A DNA stretch of 50,465 nucleotides. Source: JBOGVA01 sp050692195. Lineage in GTDB: Bacteria; Actinomycetota; UBA4738. A program made the position numbers and the translations under genes. The stretch's first letter is position 1, and each line of letters begins with the position of its first letter. The stretch lies in the NCBI GenBank assembly GCA_050692195.1, contig JBOGVA010000063.1:1-50465 (forward strand), read 5' to 3'. The notes beneath the pieces were generated by a model, which was not told where the DNA came from, ran no database searches, and was given only the letters and a program-made list of their open reading frames with translations. Positions 43,573 to 50,465 of this stretch are shown here, piece by piece.

Positions 43573-44642
43573 AGGAGATGGGGCATCGGTCGCTCGACGA
43601 GCCGGCGTCGATCGCCGCAGTCGACTCCGGCGGCATGTTGTCGTTGGCCGGCGCGCTCGGAGACCAGCTCAGAGCGGGATTTCAGGCCGGAACCGGTCCG
43701 CACGAGCTCCCCTCGGGAGAAGGCCTTCGATCGGTGGTCATCTGTGGCATGGGCGGCTCGGGCGTGGCCGGCGACATCCTTAGGGTGCTGTTCGCCCCCC
43801 GGCTACCCCTGCCGATCGTCGTGTGCAAGGGCTCCGAGGTGCCGGAGTTCTGCGGCCGGGACACCCTGGCCGTCGCAGTCTCGTTCTCCGGAGATACGGA
43901 GGAGACGCTCGCCGCGTATCTCGACGCGGTCGCCCGAGGAGCTCGGGTGGTGAGCATCTGCGGAGGAGGCGAGCTGGCTTCACTCTCGGCGGAGGACCAG
44001 GTCGCGCGGGTGGCGGTCCCCGCCGACATCCCCGCCCCCCGGGCGGCGCTGGGCTATCTGACCGGCGCGGCGATCGGCACCCTGGACCGCATGGGACTGG
44101 TGCCCCCTGCCGCCGATCTGATCGAGGAGGCGTGCGACCATCTGGACCAGGTAGCTCGTTCCTTGGGGCCGGAGATGCCAGCGGAGGTGAACCAGGCGAA
44201 GGGCCTCGCCGCTTGGCTCGAAGGACGGACCCCGGTCATCTGGGGCTCCGAGGGGCTGGCGGAAGCGGCGGCCGTGAGGTGGAAGACCCAGCTCAACGAG
44301 AACGCGAAGATCCCTGCTTTCCACGCCGTCATCCCCGAGCTCGACCACAACGAGATCGAGGGCTGGTCGGGGGACACGGTCCGGGGATACTGCGCGGTGG
44401 TGTTGCGACATCGAGGCGAGCATCCGAGGATCGCCACCAGGATCTCGGCGACCATAGATGCGGTCTCCGGGTCGGGCCTGGAGCTGAGAGAGGTCCAGGC
44501 AGCGGGGGCCAACCCTCTCGCGGTGTTGCTGTCCATGATTATGGTGGGGGACTTCACCAGCACCTACCTAGCGATCCTTCGCGGGGTGGATCCGATGCCC
44601 GTGCCCGTGCTGACCGACCTCAAGACCCGGCTGCGCGAATGA
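43569..44642 (+). CDS. SIS-domain bifunctional phosphoglucose/phosphomannose isomerase
   Basis: A 357-residue protein with two SIS domains. CGMGGSGVAGDILR and AVSFSGDTEETLAAY bind the sugar phosphate, and the C-terminal half carries NENAKIPAF and PELDHNEIEGW with the catalytic Glu and His. It interconverts fructose 6-phosphate with glucose or mannose 6-phosphate, feeding the mutase upstream. ATG 43569 overlaps the Trm112-like stop. It corresponds in place to Rv3256c-type proteins near manA and pmmA in mycobacteria. Whether it acts on mannose, glucose or both is not decided here. Confidence 0.9.
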   Translation: MKEMGHRSLDEPASIAAVDSGGMLSLAGALGDQLRAGFQAGTGPHELPSGEGLRSVVICGMGGSGVAGDILRVLFAPRLPLPIVVCKGSEVPEFCGRDTLAVAVSFSGDTEETLAAYLDAVARGARVVSICGGGELASLSAEDQVARVAVPADIPAPRAALGYLTGAAIGTLDRMGLVPPAADLIEEACDHLDQVARSLGPEMPAEVNQAKGLAAWLEGRTPVIWGSEGLAEAAAVRWKTQLNENAKIPAFHAVIPELDHNEIEGWSGDTVRGYCAVVLRHRGEHPRIATRISATIDAVSGSGLELREVQAAGANPLAVLLSMIMVGDFTSTYLAILRGVDPMPVPVLTDLKTRLRE

Positions 44643-45541
44643 ACGAGGTCCCTGCGGCGCCCGGCACGCCCGGCCCCGGGGACACCTTCGTCCAGGAAGG
44701 GGTGGCTCTCATCCGGGAGAGGACGCCCCTGGAGCCGGAGGTGGCCCTCGTGCTGGGGTCGGGACTGAGCGCTGCGGTGGCGAGCGACGTGCGGGTGGAC
44801 CAAGAACTCTCCTTCGAGGCGCTCCCCGGCTTCCCCTCCCCGTCCGTACCAGGACAGGCGGGGCGCCTGCTCATGGGGAAGCTGTACGGTGTCCCGTCGG
44901 CCGCCTTCTTGGGCCGGGTCCACTACTACGAGGGACACGGGATCGGAGCGACCACGCTGATCCCTCGACTGGCCGCGGCTCTGGGGGCTCGTTCCATCGT
45001 CCTGACCAACGCGGCCGGTGGCGTGAATCGGTCGATGAAGCGTGGCCAGCTGATGCTGATCCAGGACCACCTGAACTTCCTGGGCGTGAACCCACTGTTC
45101 GGATGGCGGTTCCCGGGCGGCGAGCCGGCCTTCGTCGACGTCTCTACCGTGTACGATCCTCTGCTGTTGCAGCTGGCGGAGGAGGTGGCCCGCCGGGAAG
45201 GCGTCGACGTGGCCAGAGGGGTATACGCCGCCCTGCCGGGCCCCACCTACGAGACACCCGCGGAGACAGCGTTCCTGGCCCGGGCCGGCGCGGACGCCGT
45301 CGGGATGTCGACCGTGCCCGAGTCCGTGGCTGCGGTCGCCCTTGGGCTCTCGGTACTTGGCATCTCTTGCATCACGAACGTTGCCGGCACGGAGTCGTCC
45401 CACGAAGATGTCTTGGCAGCAGCGAGGGAGGCCACGCTCCACGTTCGTGCGATCCTCAAGGGAGTCCTCCCGAAGCTGGCGGGGGGCCCAGCGGTCAGCC
45501 AACGGAGTCGACACACCTCAAGGAGGAATCATGGACTGTGA
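44639..45541 (+). CDS. Purine nucleoside phosphorylase
   Basis: A 300-residue enzyme of the trimeric purine nucleoside phosphorylase/MTA phosphorylase family, cleaving inosine/guanosine with phosphate. Motifs: VALVLGSGLS (phosphate loop), GRVHYYEGHG, LTNAAGGVN, GPTYETPAE, GMSTVPE and CITNVAG. ATG 44639 overlaps the isomerase stop (ATGA). The following ahcY gene overlaps it by 11 bases. Together PNP and AhcY recycle adenosine/inosine and homocysteine products of methylation, so a shared transcript makes metabolic sense. Confidence 0.94.
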   Translation: MNEVPAAPGTPGPGDTFVQEGVALIRERTPLEPEVALVLGSGLSAAVASDVRVDQELSFEALPGFPSPSVPGQAGRLLMGKLYGVPSAAFLGRVHYYEGHGIGATTLIPRLAAALGARSIVLTNAAGGVNRSMKRGQLMLIQDHLNFLGVNPLFGWRFPGGEPAFVDVSTVYDPLLLQLAEEVARREGVDVARGVYAALPGPTYETPAETAFLARAGADAVGMSTVPESVAAVALGLSVLGISCITNVAGTESSHEDVLAAAREATLHVRAILKGVLPKLAGGPAVSQRSRHTSRRNHGL

Positions 45542-46787
45542 CGTGAAGGACGTGGCCCTCGCCGAGAAGGGCCGGGCCAGGATCGAGTGGGCCGACCAGG
45601 AGATGCGCGTGCTCGCCCAGATCCGCGACCGGTTCGAGAAGGAGAAGCCACTCGCGGGCGTGCGGATCGGGGCGTGCCTGCACGTCACCACGGAGACGGC
45701 GAACCTCATCCGGACCCTGGTGGCCGGTGGCGCCGACGTCGCGCTCTGCGCTTCGAACCCTCTTTCCACACAGGACGATGCGGCGGCCGCGCTCTGTGAG
45801 GACGACGGGGTGGACGTGTTCGCCATCAAAGGCGAGGACCACGAGACGTACTATCGCCACATCAACGCGGTTCTGGACTTCCACCCCCAGCTCACCATGG
45901 ACGACGGCTGCGACCTGGTGACCACGCTGCACAAGGAGCGGCCCGATCAGCTCCCGGAGCTGCTCGGGGGGACCGAGGAGACGACGACCGGCGTGATCCG
46001 GCTGCGGGCGATGGCAAGCGGCGGCGTTCTGGCCTACCCGATCGTGGCGGTGAACGACGCCGACACCAAGCATCTGTTCGACAACCGGTTCGGGACGGGG
46101 CAGTCCACCATCGATGGGATCATCCGGGCGACCAACTTGCTGCTCGCCGGCCGGACCGTGGTCGTTTGCGGCTACGGCCAGTGCGGGCGTGGCGTGGCAT
46201 CTCGGGCCCGAGGGCTGGGGGCCAGGGTGGTGGTGACCGAGGTCGATCCCCTTCGGGCTCTGGAGGCGGTCATGGAAGGGTACGAGGCCTTGCCCGCCCG
46301 CGAGGCCGCGCGGGTCGGAGACGTCTTCGTGACCGTGACCGGCGACATCAACGTGCTGGCCCGGGAGCACTTCGAGGCCATGAAGGACGGGGCGGTCCTG
46401 GCCAACTCCGGCCATTTCGATGCCGAGATCGACAAGAAGTCACTCCGCGAGATGGCCGCCGAGGTCCGGCGCATGCGAGAGTTCGTCGACGAGTACCGGC
46501 TCCCCGACGGGCGCCGGCTCAACCTGCTGGCAGAGGGGCGCCTGGTGAACCTGGCTGCGGCGGAGGGACATCCCGCGGCGGTCATGGACATGTCGTTCGC
46601 CAACCAGGCGTTGTCGGTCGAGTGGATCGTGCAGCACGCCCCGGAGCTGGATCCGAAGGTGTATGGCGTGCCCGAAGAGATCGACAAGGACGTGGCCCGG
46701 CTCAAGCTCGCCGCGATGGGAGTGGAGATCGATCGGCTCACAGAGCAGCAGGCGGCGTATCTGGCTTCGTGGGAGCAGGGGACCTGA
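45531..46787 (+). CDS. ahcY: Adenosylhomocysteinase, short type
   Basis: A 418-residue enzyme that splits S-adenosylhomocysteine into adenosine and homocysteine. The active-site region has HVTTETANL, DDGCDLVT and VNDADTKHLFDN, and the NAD loop is VVCGYGQCGRG. It is about 75 residues shorter than the mycobacterial SahH, lacks the insertion and ends LASWEQGT rather than the usual KPDHYRY tail, so it belongs to the shorter form seen in thermophiles and archaea. ATG 45531 has a very strong AAGGAGGAATC and overlaps the PNP stop. It may also accept S-inosylhomocysteine (family precedent). Confidence 0.95.
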   Translation: MDCDVKDVALAEKGRARIEWADQEMRVLAQIRDRFEKEKPLAGVRIGACLHVTTETANLIRTLVAGGADVALCASNPLSTQDDAAAALCEDDGVDVFAIKGEDHETYYRHINAVLDFHPQLTMDDGCDLVTTLHKERPDQLPELLGGTEETTTGVIRLRAMASGGVLAYPIVAVNDADTKHLFDNRFGTGQSTIDGIIRATNLLLAGRTVVVCGYGQCGRGVASRARGLGARVVVTEVDPLRALEAVMEGYEALPAREAARVGDVFVTVTGDINVLAREHFEAMKDGAVLANSGHFDAEIDKKSLREMAAEVRRMREFVDEYRLPDGRRLNLLAEGRLVNLAAAEGHPAAVMDMSFANQALSVEWIVQHAPELDPKVYGVPEEIDKDVARLKLAAMGVEIDRLTEQQAAYLASWEQGT

Positions 46788-46841
46788 GGGCCCTCGGCGG
46801 TGAGCGCTGCTCGGAGCTCCCGGCGACAGGAGGAGCCCCCT

Positions 46842-47528
46842 GTGCGGGTACAGACGCGGTTCGAGCGGTTCCCGGCCTCGATCAAAGGGGCCTTCGTCCT
46901 TCGGGGTGCCGACGGGAACCCGCACGGGATCGAGTTCGAGTGGGCTCGCATCGCCCGGGTCCCATCGGGGCTGGCCAGGCCGGTAGCCGTGGAGGAGCGG
47001 ATGCTCCACGTCAATCCCGTTCGCGACCTCTTCGTCCCTTTCGAGGCGTCGGTTTCGGAGCTGGAGCCCGGATGGTACGCGCTGGAATCCTCGGTGAAGG
47101 TGGACGCCGGAAGCTCGTGGGCCTTCGCCAGCCGCGCTTTCGCCATCCCGTGGCCTCGGGGCGACGTGCGCCGGGGTTCGATCCACGTGGACGGTAGGGT
47201 GCAGGTGGGACAGCGCACGTTCCAAGTGGACCGGGTGGAGCTTGCCGCGGATTCTGCCTCGGTCGTGTGGCGGATGCTCCGCCCAGCCGGCCAGGACCCA
47301 CAGGGGCAGGCGGAAGAAGAGCCGGCGGGGGAGGCCCTGCTGATCTCTGACGGAGTCTCGCTGGAAGTCCTTCCACCGCAGAAGGGGTCGCGCCTGTTCG
47401 AGCCCCGTTCGGCAGGCGAGCGACGAACGATCTCCTATCCCCTGCCCCGGTCCGCCCGATCGCTCGCGGTGAGGATCCGGCTTGGCTTGGGGAGTCAGTC
47501 GGAACCGCTCAAGGTGTCGCTGCTCTAG
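46842..47528 (+). CDS. Hypothetical beta-rich protein
   Basis: A 228-residue soluble protein with alternating beta-strands: RVQTRFERFPASIKGAFVLRG, VNPVRDLFVPFEASV, WYALESSVKVDAGSS, RTFQVDRVELAADSASVVW and RRTISYPLPRSARSLAVRI. No signal peptide, no catalytic motif, and no family that I can name, although its place after ahcY is reminiscent of a conserved actinobacterial hypothetical. GTG 46842 follows GGAGGAG. A frame extension to 46800 is possible but unsupported. It could be a regulatory or scaffold protein. Confidence 0.65.
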   Translation: MRVQTRFERFPASIKGAFVLRGADGNPHGIEFEWARIARVPSGLARPVAVEERMLHVNPVRDLFVPFEASVSELEPGWYALESSVKVDAGSSWAFASRAFAIPWPRGDVRRGSIHVDGRVQVGQRTFQVDRVELAADSASVVWRMLRPAGQDPQGQAEEEPAGEALLISDGVSLEVLPPQKGSRLFEPRSAGERRTISYPLPRSARSLAVRIRLGLGSQSEPLKVSLL

Positions 47529-47640
47529 GGGGTAGGCGGGCTCACCCGACCGCGGGGGTTGGCCCGGGCATCGGGCGCGGTGTCCCGATGGGTGGCACGG
47601 AAGAGATCGGGATGTCGGTGGCAGCCGCTACGGTTCACCG

Positions 47641-48459
47641 ATGCTTCAGGATTTGATGGAGCTGGTATTCCCGAGGGCCTGCATCGGCTGCGGCGTACGG
47701 CCCTGGCCCTATTGCTCCGCGTGCCGCAAGAAGATGGTCCTCCTGGTCCCGCCGGGGTGCCTCCGGTGCGGGAGGCCGCTCGAGGCCCGCCTGCGAAGCT
47801 GCGCCGATTGCCCACCCCCACCCATCGCGTGGTGCCGCGCTCCCTTCCTCTATGAGGGGCCGATACGAAGCGCCCTCATGAGGCTGAAGTTCGCCGGGAA
47901 CAGATCGGTCCGCGACGCCCTGGCGCCTTTCATGGTCCAGGCGCTGGCCCGCCCCCCGCCCATTGGCCCCCGACCTCGAGGGCTTCCGATGGTGACGTGG
48001 GTTCCGCTCGGGAGGCGACGAAAGCGGTCGCGCGGGTACGACCAGGCGGAAGTCCTGGCCCGAGCCGTGGGAAGCCTGTGCGGCTGGCCGGTCCTGCCCC
48101 TGTTGGAGCGCAGAGTCGAGACGAGGCCCCAGGCCCGGAGAGCCGGGGGAGAACGACGTCACGGCCTGGCCGGGGCCTTTCGCGGGCACGCGCAGGCCCG
48201 GGGCCAGGTCATCTTGGTCGACGACGTCCTCACAAGCGGCGCCACCGCCGCGGAATGCGCACGGGTGCTTCTGGAGGCCGGTGCCGACGAGGTGGGCGTC
48301 CTCACGGCGGCCAGGTCTCTCGGAAGGGACCTCCCGACCCGTTGCTATAATCCGACGGGGTTCCGGCCTGGGTCTGTGGTTGCCCGGGGGGCGTTCCTCC
48401 CGGTAGTCGATGCCAGTCGCAGGCGAAACGACCCACGTAAGGCGACCATTGGTCGCTGA
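47641..48459 (+). CDS. comF: ComF-family phosphoribosyltransferase
   Basis: A 272-residue protein with an N-terminal zinc-finger-like region (CIGCG, CSACR, CLRCG, CADCP) followed by a type I phosphoribosyltransferase fold. The PRPP loop is VILVDDVLTSGATAAEC, and the upstream RGYDQAEVLARA plus ARRAGGERRHGLAGAF segments are family hallmarks. In naturally competent bacteria ComF is needed for DNA uptake; in others its role is less clear. ATG 47641 is preceded by TACGGT six bases upstream, suiting a leaderless start. It precedes hpf, as in mycobacteria (Rv3242c-Rv3241c). Confidence 0.9.
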   Translation: MLQDLMELVFPRACIGCGVRPWPYCSACRKKMVLLVPPGCLRCGRPLEARLRSCADCPPPPIAWCRAPFLYEGPIRSALMRLKFAGNRSVRDALAPFMVQALARPPPIGPRPRGLPMVTWVPLGRRRKRSRGYDQAEVLARAVGSLCGWPVLPLLERRVETRPQARRAGGERRHGLAGAFRGHAQARGQVILVDDVLTSGATAAECARVLLEAGADEVGVLTAARSLGRDLPTRCYNPTGFRPGSVVARGAFLPVVDASRRRNDPRKATIGR

Positions 48460-48460
48460 G

Positions 48461-48590
48461 CATGGTGCGGCTTAGATGTAAGACCTGCCTCGGGCGGGGA
48501 GACTCGCCCGGGAGAAGGCGCTAAGCCGCCTGTCTCAGGCGGCGATCCCCTCAGCAGGCGAGTGTGGGGCCAAAGACCAGGTCAGCCAGG
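48461..48590 (+). ncRNA. Structured RNA candidate upstream of hpf (raiA-motif-like position)
   Basis: The comF-hpf gap holds several compatible and competing helices: GCGGCTTAG (48467-48475) with CTAAGCCGC (48521-48529); the hairpin CGGGCG/CGCCCG (48491-48510); GCCGCCTG/CAGGCGGC (48525-48543), which overlaps and excludes the first; GACCTG (48482-48487) with CAGGTC (48578-48583); and a possible pseudoknot GGGGA/TCCCC (48496-48500, 48546-48550). A ncRNA called raiA is known upstream of hpf/raiA in Firmicutes and Actinobacteria; I cannot align it here. Confidence 0.5.
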
Positions 48591-48686
48591 CGGGAACCTC
48601 GAACCTCGTCGAACGGCCGGCGCCTGGGGCTCCGGGCCGGGCCGACCGGGCGGCACCGGCGTGGACCGGGTGGGGGAGGACGCCGA

Positions 48687-49040
48687 ATGGATCTCATCGT
48701 GAAGGGCAGGGGGGTCCGCGTCACCGAGCAGGTCAAGAGAGCTGCCGAGCACAAGCTTGCCAAGACCGCCCGATTGAACCCTCGAGTCCTGAGGCTCGAG
48801 GTCGAGATCATCGACGAAGGCAACCCTCGGATCGAAGGAGGCCACCGCGTCGAGGTCGCGTGCCATACGGCCCGACGTGTCTTTCGGGCCGAAGGCTCCG
48901 GTCGCGACGTGGAAGCAGCCCTCGACCAGGTCGTGGAGCGCCTGGAACGACAGATGTCCGCGTACAAGGACAAGGTCCGGAACCACCGGCACGCCAGTTC
49001 TGCCCGCCGGGGAGAGCCGACCGCGAAGCGCAAGCGCTGA
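48687..49040 (+). CDS. hpf: Ribosome hibernation-promoting factor, short form
   Basis: A 117-residue HPF/YfiA protein that stabilises dormant ribosomes. The N-terminal beta-alpha-beta fold has MDLIVKGRGVRVTEQVKRAAEHKLAKT, VEIIDEGNPRIEGGHRVEVACHT and AALDQVVERLERQMSAYKDK, and the tail is basic. It lacks the second dimerisation domain, whereas actinobacterial HPF is usually a long form of about 200 residues or more; this suggests inactive single ribosomes rather than dimers, or a separate partner. ATG 48687 follows GGGGGAGGA. It follows a structured RNA candidate. Confidence 0.9.
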   Translation: MDLIVKGRGVRVTEQVKRAAEHKLAKTARLNPRVLRLEVEIIDEGNPRIEGGHRVEVACHTARRVFRAEGSGRDVEAALDQVVERLERQMSAYKDKVRNHRHASSARRGEPTAKRKR

Positions 49041-49110
49041 GCCGGTCGGCCACCGTATCCGGCGGCGGAACGCCAGGGGCGCGATGTCTAGCCACATCGA
49101 GGCAATCGTC

Positions 49111-49116
49111 TAGAAT
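49111..49116 (+). promoter_or_regulatory. -10 element for response regulator gene
   Basis: TAGAAT in the hpf-regulator gap, 73 bases before the regulator start. No clear -35 found. Confidence 0.3.
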
Positions 49117-49188
49117 CAGAAGGACTAGTCCCGGAGGGTCACGCACTTCGGAGTAGACCCTGCATCGCGGACAGCATGGAGGGTGTCC

Positions 49189-49905
49189 TTGCCCGACGAA
49201 CCCACGGGCTCTAGCCAGAGCACCGACCAGTCTCTCAGGGTTCTGATCGTCGACGATCACGCGTTGTTCCGGCGTGGCCTGCACATGGTTCTCGATCAGG
49301 AGCCGGACATCGACGTGGTCGGAGAGGCGGGCGACGGCCAGGAGGCCGTCCAGAAGGCCCAGGAGCTCATGCCGGACGTCATCCTGATGGACATCCGGAT
49401 GCCAAGGCGGTCGGGCATCGAGGCCACCAGGCAGATCAAGGACCTCCTCCCGCACGTCAAGATCCTGGTCCTAACGATCTCCGACGAAGAGGCGGACCTG
49501 TACGAGGCCATCAAGGCGGGGGCGGCGGGATACCTGCTCAAGGAGATCTCCATCGACGACGTGGCCGATGCCATCCGCTCCATCTGGCAGGGGCAGTCCC
49601 GGCTGTCTCCCTCCATGGCCGCCAAGCTGCTAGCCGAGTTCGCCGCCATGTCCAAGCGGGCCGAGGAGCAGAGGCAGCTCCCAGCCCCCCGGCTGACCGA
49701 CCGGGAGATGGAGGTCCTCAAGCACGTGGCGCAGGGATTGAACAATCGGGACATCGCCAAGGAGCTTTACATCTCCGAGAACACCGTGAAGAACCACATC
49801 CGCAACATCCTCGAGAAGCTGCACCTCCACTCCAGGATGGAGTCTGTGCTCTACGCCGTCCGCAAGGAGCTCATCGACCTCGAGCGGCGCTCGGACACCC
49901 CCTGA
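49189..49905 (+). CDS. NarL/LuxR-family response regulator
   Basis: A 238-residue two-domain regulator. The receiver domain has VDDH (acidic pocket), LMDIRMP with the phospho-acceptor Asp, and TISDEEADLYEAIKAGAAGYLLKE. A linker with helix follows, then the LuxR HTH: LTDREMEVLKHVAQGL and NRDIAKELYISENTVKNHIRNIL. No histidine kinase gene is in the window. I prefer TTG 49189, which has GGAGG with good spacing; GTG 49183 sits inside that ribosome site. Streptomyces has, as I recall, a similar regulator near hpf and secA, so the synteny looks ancestral. Confidence 0.92.
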   Translation: MPDEPTGSSQSTDQSLRVLIVDDHALFRRGLHMVLDQEPDIDVVGEAGDGQEAVQKAQELMPDVILMDIRMPRRSGIEATRQIKDLLPHVKILVLTISDEEADLYEAIKAGAAGYLLKEISIDDVADAIRSIWQGQSRLSPSMAAKLLAEFAAMSKRAEEQRQLPAPRLTDREMEVLKHVAQGLNNRDIAKELYISENTVKNHIRNILEKLHLHSRMESVLYAVRKELIDLERRSDTP

Positions 49906-49958
49906 AACCGGTCCTCCCCCGTTACCATGGGGGCCGGTCCCCCGCCTAGGAGAGTCCG

Positions 49959-50465
49959 TTGAGCGTTCTCGTCAAGCTCCTCAACACAGGCCAGAAGCGC
50001 AAGGTCAAGCGTCTGGCCGGCGTGGTCGAAGCCGTGAATGCGGTCGAGTCGACGTATACCTCCCTCACCGACGCTGAGCTCCGCGGGAAGACCGACGAGT
50101 TCCGCCGCCGGCTCGCCGACGGCGAGGAGCTCGACGAGCTGATCCCGGAAGCGTTCGCCGCCGTCCGGGAAGCCGCCAAGCGGACGATCGGACAGCGTCA
50201 CTTCGATGTCCAGCTCATCGGTGGGACCGTCTTGCACACCGGGAAGATCGCCGAGATGCGGACGGGTGAAGGCAAGACGCTCGTCGCCACGCTTCCCGCG
50301 TACCTGAACGCGCTCCCCGGAAATAACGTCCACATCGTCACGGTCAACGACTATCTCGCCCGGTTCCACGCCGAGTGGATGGGCCGCATCTACCGCTTCC
50401 TCGGCATGAGCGTGGGCGTGATCGTCGCCGGCCAGTCGCAGGCCGAGAAACGCGCGGCCTACGCC
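49959..50465 (+). CDS. secA: Protein translocase ATPase SecA (5' part, runs off the window)
   Basis: The first 169 codons of SecA, the ATPase that drives preproteins through SecYEG. TTG 49959 follows CTAGGAGAG. The open frame to the window end has LLNTGQKRKVKRL, the Walker A region AEMRTGEGKTLVATL, VHIVTVNDYLAR and MGRIYRFLGM: a standard N-terminal nucleotide-binding domain 1. It lies after the NarL-type regulator, as secA1 follows hpf and comF in mycobacteria. Truncated only by the window boundary. Confidence 0.95.
   Translation, partial: MSVLVKLLNTGQKRKVKRLAGVVEAVNAVESTYTSLTDAELRGKTDEFRRRLADGEELDELIPEAFAAVREAAKRTIGQRHFDVQLIGGTVLHTGKIAEMRTGEGKTLVATLPAYLNALPGNNVHIVTVNDYLARFHAEWMGRIYRFLGMSVGVIVAGQSQAEKRAAYA

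Noticed and set aside
49905..49958. CCCCC/GGGGG pairing between response regulator and secA as a terminator
   Set aside because: Only an imperfect stem and no T-run; too weak to annotate.

Overview
The window is about 50 kb of GC-rich, densely coding DNA with many GTG/TTG starts and 4-base stop/start overlaps. It fits an uncultured actinobacterium (Actinomycetota). The strongest evidence is the block from about 25.7 kb to the right edge: a WbbL-like rhamnosyltransferase, a sugar nucleotidyltransferase, F420 genes (fbiA, fbiB, fbiC), WhiB, a giant GT2/membrane protein with a DUF5719 protein, phosphomannomutase, an SIS isomerase, S-adenosylhomocysteine hydrolase, ComF, HPF and SecA. This is the order I know from Mycobacterium tuberculosis (about Rv3240c-Rv3265c) and Streptomyces. 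I found no tRNA, rRNA, CRISPR array, transposase or phage gene.

Layout. 0.2-2.7 kb: enoyl-CoA hydratase, a tiny Cys/His protein, two lipoproteins (one an M15 peptidase). 2.7-14.7 kb: an envelope metal/redox island with a methyltransferase, a BlaI-type repressor with an M56 membrane protease, two CopC-CopD fusions, two TlpA-like thioredoxins, a DUF2933 protein, a Met/His-rich exported protein, two SHOCT proteins, a stand-alone Rieske protein, a DUF3105 protein and a thioredoxin-fold lipoprotein whose catalytic position is an in-frame TGA (probable selenocysteine). 14.8-15.9 kb: a three-gene operon of unknown role. 15.9-20.4 kb: mnmA, an NTF2-like protein, a UPF0280 protein, ligA. 20.4-27.6 kb: polysaccharide synthesis and export (GT4, ABC-2 permease, Wzt-like ATPase, a GT4-EamA fusion, GT2, nucleotidyltransferase). 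27.6-35.1 kb: F420 and MobA genes with two more DUF3105 proteins. 35.4-41.9 kb: WhiB, a 51-residue Lys/Ser repeat protein, GT2/membrane giant, DUF5719, L,D-transpeptidase, zinc ribbon. 42.0-50.5 kb: central metabolism (PMM, Trm112-like, PGI/PMI, PNP, AhcY), ComF, a structured RNA candidate, HPF, a NarL-type regulator and the start of secA.

How they work together. Six dyads of the form TACKAC-N5-GTMGTA (allowing one mismatch per arm) lie in six of the intergenic regions of the 2.7-14.7 kb island, and several overlap a possible -10 box. I infer that they are operators for the BlaI repressor encoded at 3949, which would make the copper, thiol-redox, Rieske and selenoprotein genes one regulon gated by the M56 protease. 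The selenoprotein, the operator family and the RNA element before hpf are the three observations most worth testing.
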